A stretch of DNA of 64,000 nucleotides, from contig NZ_JARKNA010000019.1 in the NCBI RefSeq assembly GCF_029360765.1, positions 1-64,000 of the forward strand. Reading direction: 5' to 3'. Positions 58,480 to 64,000 of this stretch are shown here, piece after piece (the first letter of the stretch is position 1; each line of letters starts with the position of its first letter). Position numbers and translations under genes: made by a program. The notes beneath the pieces were generated by a model. That model made no database searches and was not told where the DNA came from. It saw only the letters and a program-made list of their open reading frames with translations. This DNA is from Terrimonas pollutisoli. GTDB lineage: Bacteria; Bacteroidota; Bacteroidia; Chitinophagales; Chitinophagaceae.

Positions 58480-59331
58480 ATGACAGATTTTAAATCCTTG
58501 CTGGAAAATTATAAGGTTATCCTGTTTGATGCTTACGGCGTTGTAAAAAATTACAAAGGCCTGATACCTGGCATTGAAAGCACCTTCAACTGGTTGGACG
58601 AACAACAAAAAGCCTACTACATTCTCACCAACGATGCCAGCCGCAGCCCCGAGCTCTTGGCGGATTCTTATTACAAAAGTGGCTTAAACCATATTACACC
58701 CGATAAAATTATCTCATCAGGCATGCTGGCAAAAGAATTTCTTGATCTGAAAGTGAAACAGGGGCTTGTGGCTTACCTGGGAACAGAAGATTCGGCCCAT
58801 TATATCGAGCACCCTGGCTTGGAAACCTTACCGCTGCAAGAAATGACGGAAGATAATATTAATGACATAACCGCTCTTGTATTACTCGACGATGAGGGAT
58901 TTGACTGGATGGATGGATTAAACAAAGCTGTCAATTTACTTCGCCGGCGAACAATACCGGCTATTGTTGCCAATCCTGACGGAGCCTACCCAATGTCTAA
59001 GAGAGAAGTTGGTATTGCCATTGGTGGCCTTTCTTATATGATTGAAAAAATAACCGGCCGAAAATTCATTCGTTTTGGCAAGCCTGATTCGCAGATATTC
59101 ATGTTTGCCTGGGAGTATATTTTACCGCTTTATCCAGGGATCACTAAAAAGGATATTTTAATGGTAGGTGATACCCTGCACACCGATATATTGGGAGGAA
59201 ATAAGTTTGGCCTCGACACCGCATTGGTCTTAACAGGCAACATGTTACCAGAAGATTATGAAAACCGGATTATATCTACCGGCATCGCTCCTACATTTAT
59301 TTGTGAAAGTGCGGTTGTTTTCGGAATGTGA
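58480..59331 (+). CDS. HAD superfamily hydrolase, subfamily IIA-like
   Basis: The 283-residue protein starts at ATG 58480 (an in-frame GTG at 58474 is upstream). Motif I is FDAYGV: the nucleophile Asp17 is present, but the usual second acidic residue is Tyr19, a change shared by some IIA members. Motif II Thr50 (ILTND), motif III Lys201 (GKPD) and motif IV Asp231/Asp236 (GDTLHTD) are present. It may remove phosphate from sugars or nucleotides. It lies 24 bp after the kinase-fold gene, so a kinase and a phosphatase of one small molecule may work together. Confidence 0.85.
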   Translation: MTDFKSLLENYKVILFDAYGVVKNYKGLIPGIESTFNWLDEQQKAYYILTNDASRSPELLADSYYKSGLNHITPDKIISSGMLAKEFLDLKVKQGLVAYLGTEDSAHYIEHPGLETLPLQEMTEDNINDITALVLLDDEGFDWMDGLNKAVNLLRRRTIPAIVANPDGAYPMSKREVGIAIGGLSYMIEKITGRKFIRFGKPDSQIFMFAWEYILPLYPGITKKDILMVGDTLHTDILGGNKFGLDTALVLTGNMLPEDYENRIISTGIAPTFICESAVVFGM

Positions 59332-59492
59332 TTATAAAAAATAATAATTTGAAAGAAATCATTCCAAATACATCCCAATAATGATCGTTAGTGTCAAAAT
59401 ATCCACTTTTTTTAACCACCTGTCCGGTTTTTTACCGTTATTGTTGTAAAATTGCAAATTATTTTATTTATCAATAAACAATCCTTCGTTTT
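59332..59492. other. Spacer before glnA
   Basis: The 161-bp spacer contains the glnA promoter region and a T-rich tract (CACTTTTTTTAACC) that may end the preceding unit. No consensus TTTG/TAnnTTTG pair was found. Confidence 0.4.
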
Positions 59493-60503
59493 ATGGCAGT
59501 AAAGTTAGAATACGTTTGGCTTGATGGTTACAAGCCCACCCAAAGTCTCCGCAGCAAAACAAAAATTGAAAAAGAATTTAGTGGCAACCTGGCTGATCTA
59601 CCAATGTGGAGCTTCGACGGTTCTTCAACTGAACAGGCGCCAGGCGGATCATCTGACTGTTTATTGAAACCAGTATTTGTTGTGCCCGATCCGCAGCGCA
59701 AAAACGGTTACCTGGTAATGTGCGAAGTTTTGAATGCTGATGGTACTCCTCATGCATCAAATGGCCGTGCTTTGATCGATGATGATGACAATGATTTTTG
59801 GTTTGGATTCGAACAAGAATATTTCCTTTGGGATAATCAAACAAATAAGCCTCTTGGTTTTCCTGCTGGCGGATTTCCCGGCCCGCAAGGCCCATATTAT
59901 TGTTCAGTAGGTGCAGCTAATGCTTATGGACGCAATATTATTGAAGAACATTTAGATGTTTGCCTGGAAGCTGGCCTGAATGTAGAAGGCATCAATGCTG
60001 AGGTAGCTGCCGGACAGTGGGAGTTTCAAATATTCTCCAAAGGCGCTAAAGAAGCTGGTGATCAAATCTGGATTGCACGTTACCTGCTGGAAAGAATTGG
60101 TGAGAAATACGGAGTTTCAGTAAATTGGCATTGTAAACCTCTTGGTTCTCTTGATTGGAATGGAAGTGGTATGCATGCCAACTTCTCTAACGGCTTGTTG
60201 AGAAATGCCGGTAGCAAAGAGATCTTTGATAAAGTGTGCGAAGCTTTCCGCCCTGTGGTAAAAGAGCATATCGAAGTTTACGGAGCTGACAACCACTTGC
60301 GTTTAACCGGTAAACACGAAACAGCCAGCATCCACGACTTCAGCTATGGGGTTTCTGATCGCGGTGCGTCTATCCGCATTCCTGTAATGGTTCCGGCAAA
60401 AGGATGGAAAGGATACCTGGAAGATCGTCGTCCAAACTCTGCTGCTGATCCTTATAAAGTGGCAGGACGCATCATTAAAACAGTAAAATCTGTAAAAGCA
60501 TAA
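59493..60503 (+). CDS. glnA: Glutamine synthetase, type II (eukaryote-like)
   Basis: The 336-residue enzyme makes glutamine from glutamate and ammonia. Its size and motifs are those of type II: MWSFDGSSTEQAPGGSSD (the eukaryote-type start), FGFEQEYFLWD with the metal-binding glutamates, GINAEVAAGQWEFQ, and the C-terminal NHLRLTGKHETA and SDRGASIRIP. It lacks the Tyr adenylylation loop of type I. A good terminator follows, so it is expressed apart from glnN. Confidence 0.95.
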   Translation: MAVKLEYVWLDGYKPTQSLRSKTKIEKEFSGNLADLPMWSFDGSSTEQAPGGSSDCLLKPVFVVPDPQRKNGYLVMCEVLNADGTPHASNGRALIDDDDNDFWFGFEQEYFLWDNQTNKPLGFPAGGFPGPQGPYYCSVGAANAYGRNIIEEHLDVCLEAGLNVEGINAEVAAGQWEFQIFSKGAKEAGDQIWIARYLLERIGEKYGVSVNWHCKPLGSLDWNGSGMHANFSNGLLRNAGSKEIFDKVCEAFRPVVKEHIEVYGADNHLRLTGKHETASIHDFSYGVSDRGASIRIPVMVPAKGWKGYLEDRRPNSAADPYKVAGRIIKTVKSVKA

Positions 60504-60509
60504 TTTTGA

Positions 60510-60534
60510 AAGGCATGTCTTCGGGACATGCCTT
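60510..60534 (+). terminator. Terminator of glnA
   Basis: A perfect 10-bp stem (AAGGCATGTC / GACATGCCTT) with a TTCGG loop and a following TTATTCTTTT. It is 6 bp after the stop codon. Confidence 0.9.
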
Positions 60535-60625
60535 TATTCTTTTCGATATTTATTGTCAATAATTATTTGATCCCTTCCGTCTTTGTATGAGAGGGATTTT
60601 TTTTCTTTGCCAAAAGTATACAACT

Positions 60626-62815
60626 ATGTCACTAAGGTTTCATGCATTAGAAGAGCTGACAGCCAATGGTCAACTTGATATCGACAGCTCGAAAAAAATC
60701 ACCGGTGTCTTTGGCAGTAATGTTTTTACCCTAAAAGTTGCCCGTGAGTATTTGAGTGACGAGGCATATAAAAGTCTTGCCAATTCAACAAAGTCAGGAC
60801 AAAAGATTGACAGGGCAGTTGCTAATCAAATTGCAACTGGTATGCGGGCCTGGGCTGAAAACAAAGGAGTCACCCATTTTACTCACTGGTTCCAACCCTT
60901 AACCGGAACTACTGCCGAAAAACATGATTCGTTTTTCACCATAAAAGGCGATGGTACTTCAATTGAGCAGTTTGAAGGCGATGCACTGATACAGCAGGAA
61001 CCCGATGCTTCTTCATTTCCAAGCGGCGGATTACGTGCCACATTTGAAGCAAGAGGCTATACTGCATGGGACCCTTCTTCTCCCGCTTTTATCATGGAAA
61101 TTGGTAATGGCAAAACACTTTGTATTCCTACCATCTTTGTTTCCTATACCGGCGAATCATTAGACTATAAAGCACCTTTGCTGAAAGCGGCAGAAGCTTT
61201 GAACAAAGCAGCGGTAGATGTTTGTAATTACTTTGATAAAAACATAAGCCGTGTTACTTCTACGCTGGGATGGGAGCAGGAATACTTTGTTATCGATGAA
61301 GCAATGTTCAATGCCCGTCCTGACCTGGTGATGTGTGGCCGTACGGTGTATGGGCATAACTCTGCGAGAAACCAGCAACTGGAAGACCACTATTTCGGGT
61401 CCATACCCGAAAGAATTTATGCTTACATGCGTGACTTCGAAACGGAATCTTATAAATTAGGTATTCCCTTGCGGACAAGGCATAACGAAGTAGCCCCGGC
61501 ACAGTTCGAATGCGCTCCTATTTTTGAAGAAGTAAGTGTGGCGGTAGATCACAACTCACTTTTGATGGACGTGATGGATCGTGTAGCACGGCGTCACAGC
61601 CTTCGTGTATTACTGCATGAAAAACCATTTGCAGGCATCAATGGCAGCGGAAAGCATAATAACTGGAGTATGTCAACCGATACGGGTGTAAATCTTTTAG
61701 GCCCCGGTAAAACTCCAAAAACGAACCTGATGTTCCTGACTTTTTTTGTTAACACAATTAAAGCGGTGCACGACTACTCAGATCTTTTAAGAGCATCCAT
61801 TGCATCAGCGCCCAATGATCATCGCCTCGGCGCCAATGAAGCACCTCCCGCTATCATTTCGGTTTTTATCGGTCAATACCTGACCAAAGTATTGCAGGAT
61901 GTAAAGGAAAGAGTGGGCGACAAGTTTGATGAGCAGGATGAAAGCATGCTGAAGATCGATATTCATAAAAGCATTCCTGAACTGATGATGGACAACACAG
62001 ATAGGAATCGTACATCGCCATTTGCTTTTACAGGAAACAAATTTGAGTTCCGTGCTGTAGGATCATCGGCGAATTGTGCGAATCCCATGACAGTGCTGAA
62101 TACCATCATGGCCGATACATTGAAGAAATTTAAAGATGATGTCGATGCGTTAATCGAGAAGGGTGAGAAAAAAGAGATCGCTATCATGCATGTGATCCGT
62201 GAATATATCGTTGCCAGCGAAAAAGTATTATTCGAAGGTGACGGTTATAGTCAAAGCTGGGAAAAGGAAGCTGAAAAAAGAGGTTTACCTAATGTGAAGA
62301 CCACTCCGTTGGCCCTGGATGCAATGGTTACCAACAAAGCAAAAAAGCTTTTTGAGAACAATGATATCTTTACTCATTCCGAATTGGAAGCCCGTCATGA
62401 AATAGAGCTGGAAAAATACATCAAGAAAGTGCAGATCGAAAGCCGCATCATGGGTGAACTGGCTACCAGTCATATTTTACCACCTGCTATCCGTTATCAA
62501 AATTTATTAACTAATAACATCCGCGGATTGAAAGAAGCCGGACTTCCGGAGTCGGCTTACAGCAACCAAAAACAAATTCTCGATAAAATATCAGAACACA
62601 TCAACAAGGCAAGCGACCTGGTTGAAAAAATGATCGAAGCCAGAAAGATCTGCAACAACATAGAAGACACAAGAACAAAAGCCATCGCTTATCAAAGCCA
62701 GGTAAAGGATGTGTTCTTTGATAAGATCCGTTATCATGCTGACAAATTGGAATTGCTCGTTGATGACAGGGAGTGGTATTTGCCAAAATACAGGGAAATG
62801 CTATTTCTCAGATAA
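60626..62815 (+). CDS. glnN: Glutamine synthetase, type III
   Basis: The 729-residue type III enzyme is more than double the size of the type II enzyme upstream. The start at 60626 (MSLRFHALEELTANGQ) is chosen over an in-frame ATG at 60587, which is not domain-like. Metal and substrate motifs include LGWEQEYFVID, EVAPAQFECAPIFEE, GINGSGKHNNWS, NDHRLGANEAPPAI and GNKFEFRAVGSSAN. The N-terminal THWFQPLTG is type-III-specific. It lies 122 bp after glnA, on the same strand. Confidence 0.96.
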   Translation: MSLRFHALEELTANGQLDIDSSKKITGVFGSNVFTLKVAREYLSDEAYKSLANSTKSGQKIDRAVANQIATGMRAWAENKGVTHFTHWFQPLTGTTAEKHDSFFTIKGDGTSIEQFEGDALIQQEPDASSFPSGGLRATFEARGYTAWDPSSPAFIMEIGNGKTLCIPTIFVSYTGESLDYKAPLLKAAEALNKAAVDVCNYFDKNISRVTSTLGWEQEYFVIDEAMFNARPDLVMCGRTVYGHNSARNQQLEDHYFGSIPERIYAYMRDFETESYKLGIPLRTRHNEVAPAQFECAPIFEEVSVAVDHNSLLMDVMDRVARRHSLRVLLHEKPFAGINGSGKHNNWSMSTDTGVNLLGPGKTPKTNLMFLTFFVNTIKAVHDYSDLLRASIASAPNDHRLGANEAPPAIISVFIGQYLTKVLQDVKERVGDKFDEQDESMLKIDIHKSIPELMMDNTDRNRTSPFAFTGNKFEFRAVGSSANCANPMTVLNTIMADTLKKFKDDVDALIEKGEKKEIAIMHVIREYIVASEKVLFEGDGYSQSWEKEAEKRGLPNVKTTPLALDAMVTNKAKKLFENNDIFTHSELEARHEIELEKYIKKVQIESRIMGELATSHILPPAIRYQNLLTNNIRGLKEAGLPESAYSNQKQILDKISEHINKASDLVEKMIEARKICNNIEDTRTKAIAYQSQVKDVFFDKIRYHADKLELLVDDREWYLPKYREMLFLR

Positions 62816-62851
62816 TTTCTACGACCACCTTGAAGAACTGTTATATTTTTT

Positions 62852-62875
62852 AAACCCTCCCTATGCGGAGGGTTT
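62852..62875. terminator. Terminator (bidirectional) between glnN and the dipeptidase gene
   Basis: A perfect 9-bp stem (AAACCCTCC / GGAGGGTTT, loop CTATGC) is followed by AAATTTTTG on the plus strand and lies 15 bp after the convergent dipeptidase stop, so it can serve both genes. Confidence 0.8.
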
Positions 62876-62889
62876 AAATTTTTGTAGCG

Positions 62890-64000
62890 CTAAAAATTTT
62901 CCTTCATTACCCGTAACACATTTTTACCCAATATTTTTTTTATTGACTTCTTTGAATATCCTCTTCGCATCAACTCCTCCGTTATTTTTGGATAAGACGT
63001 CACATCATCCATGCCAACCGGCAATGAACTTACGCCATCATAATCCGCGCCAATACCTACATGATCGTCTCCGATCAATTTTACAACATAATCAATATGG
63101 TCAACCAGGTCGGCTATTGTGGGCCGAATCTTTTCCAGCTCAGTCTTTGAATATTCCTGCAGCCTGGTTTTCATGGTCGCAGAATCTTTGTATATTTTAA
63201 ACAGTGAATCCTGTAACCCATTTTTTGCTGCATTTTTGAAATATTCAGATCGTTCATCAAAGGCTTTACTTATAAACCCTGAATAAAAGTTAATGCAGAT
63301 GACTCCACCATTTCTCTTCAACGCCTTAAGCTGATCATCTTTCACGTTGCGAAATACCGGACATAGATTCCAAACTGAGCTATGTGATAGCAGAACCGGC
63401 TTCGATGAAATGGCAATGGCGTCATAAAATGTTTGCTCACCTGTATGAGAAAGGTCAACGATGATTCCCAGTTCATTCATTCGCCTTACAATTTGCTTTC
63501 CGAAATCAGTAAGACCTTTCCTTTTTTTAGAATTTTTCAAAGTCCCTCCCTCGGAGGGATTTAGGGAGGCCTCATCCATGGCACTGGAAGCCCAATCCGT
63601 GCTGTTGTTCCAGGTGAGGGTCATATAACGCATACCCCGTTTATACAAGGCCTCCAGTTTTTGCAAATCACCTTCAATCATATGACCACCTTCTACTCCT
63701 ACCAGGGCTACCAGTTTTCCTTGTGAGATGCCCATCTCTGTATCGGCGTATGTCTTAGCCAATACCATTTTGTCTTTGTTTCTGGCGACAATACTTTCAA
63801 GTGAATCGATCTCTTCGTTAGCATCTTTATATACCCCTTCTTTATTTCTTGGCTCCGGTCCGGTGAATACTGAAAAAAACTGCACATCTACCCCACCCGC
63901 TTTAAACCTGTCGAGATCGCTATGCCCTTCACCGATCCTGTGTGAAATATCCTTACCATCCAACACGGCAGAGGAAAGGACATCATTATGTGTATCAACT
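62890..64000 (-). CDS. Membrane dipeptidase (renal dipeptidase family), N-terminus beyond the edge
   Basis: The frame continues past the right edge, with VDTHNDVLSSAV directly before the first internal start. This is the zinc HxD motif of M19 dipeptidases. The other metal and substrate residues are visible: VGVEGGHMIEGD (bridging Glu), VDLSHTG, LSHSSV, and GIGADYDGV. The family hydrolyses dipeptides, often as a lipoprotein; the signal peptide would be outside the window. Between residues TDWASSAMDEA and KGLTDFGKQIV there is a SLNPSEGGTLKNSKKR insertion encoded by a CCCTCC/GGAGGG hairpin repeat that looks inserted in frame. About 370 residues are visible. Confidence 0.9.
   Translation of the reverse strand, partial: VDTHNDVLSSAVLDGKDISHRIGEGHSDLDRFKAGGVDVQFFSVFTGPEPRNKEGVYKDANEEIDSLESIVARNKDKMVLAKTYADTEMGISQGKLVALVGVEGGHMIEGDLQKLEALYKRGMRYMTLTWNNSTDWASSAMDEASLNPSEGGTLKNSKKRKGLTDFGKQIVRRMNELGIIVDLSHTGEQTFYDAIAISSKPVLLSHSSVWNLCPVFRNVKDDQLKALKRNGGVICINFYSGFISKAFDERSEYFKNAAKNGLQDSLFKIYKDSATMKTRLQEYSKTELEKIRPTIADLVDHIDYVVKLIGDDHVGIGADYDGVSSLPVGMDDVTSYPKITEELMRRGYSKKSIKKILGKNVLRVMKENF
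63541..63575. repeat. CCCTCC/GGAGGG hairpin repeat inside the dipeptidase coding sequence
   Basis: CCCTCCCTCGGAGGG followed by ATTTAGGGAGGCC matches the spacer hairpins at 20848 and 29967 and the flank of 7111. It is in frame, codes for LNPSEGGTL and leaves the catalytic residues on both sides. Confidence 0.75.

Noticed and set aside
1..64000. Prophage, integrase or complete insertion sequence
   Set aside because: No integrase, phage structural gene, or full transposase frame was seen; only a possible transposase tail at the left edge.

Overview
The window looks like chromosome of a member of the Bacteroidota, most likely Chitinophagia/Chitinophagaceae. The evidence is the promoter style (TTTG, a spacer of about 20 nt, then TAnnTTTG), a type IX secretion C-terminal sorting domain, a GLPGLI-like lipid/secreted protein, a type III glutamine synthetase beside a eukaryote-like type II enzyme, an S1 protein with a long N-terminus, a lysine/alanine-rich histone-like protein, and several TTG starts. 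This is inference from gene content; no species can be named.

Layout. 1-7.2 kb: the tail of a gene cut by the left edge, two small secreted proteins, a NUDIX hydrolase, a small membrane protein, a LacI-type regulator, a PlsC-type acyltransferase and rpsA, followed by a 0.6 kb repeat-rich spacer. 7.2-10.0 kb: a second acyltransferase, a possible Imm1-like protein and a HI0933-family flavoprotein. 10.1-23.1 kb (minus strand): the S10-spc ribosomal protein cluster rpsJ-rplCDWB-rpsS-rplV-rpsC-rplP-rpmC-rpsQ-rplNXE-rpsNH-rplFR-rpsE-rpmD-rplO-secY-map. The usual continuation (infA-rpmJ-rpsMKD-rpoA-rplQ) is absent. 23.3-29.8 kb: two large exported proteins, a beta-helix/PA14-like protein and a 1285-residue T9SS cargo protein with five 237-bp tandem repeats. 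30.0-38.0 kb: the rest of the str group, fusA and rpsG-rpsL, separated by a SNF2 helicase, a FrnE-type thioredoxin-fold protein and the histone-like gene. 38.1-46.1 kb: ilvE, an uncharacterised protein with a possible HolD-like layout, rdgB, an ECF sigma factor with a putative anti-sigma partner, a thioesterase, aroE, a ComA-like phosphosulfolactate synthase, a TPR protein and a small exported protein. 46.1-56 kb: a GLPGLI-like protein, yidC, pyrG, an exported unknown, a methyltransferase, proC and purL. 56-64 kb (plus strand): a three-gene unit (polytopic membrane protein, kinase-fold protein, HAD hydrolase), then the two glutamine synthetases, then a membrane dipeptidase that runs off the right edge.

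The genes are mostly housekeeping: translation (ribosomal proteins, EF-G, S1, Map), protein export and insertion (SecY, YidC), nucleotide and amino-acid synthesis (PyrG, PurL, RdgB, ProC, IlvE, AroE, GlnA, GlnN). No CRISPR array, prophage, rRNA or tRNA was recognised.

The most unusual aspect is repetitive DNA. At least four kinds of short dispersed repeat occupy the spacers: CCCTCC/GGAGGG hairpins, TCCGCC/GGCGGA palindromes, a GTTGCGTCGCACACTTCAG element, and word-like phased repeats of 7-11 bp. They make long spacers inside the ribosomal operon and lie in frame inside coding sequences (the HI0933 flavoprotein and the dipeptidase). One hairpin sits between two synonymous-codon copies of the fusA 3' end. 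No defence or biosynthetic system that is clearly new was found; the repeat biology is the best candidate for follow-up.
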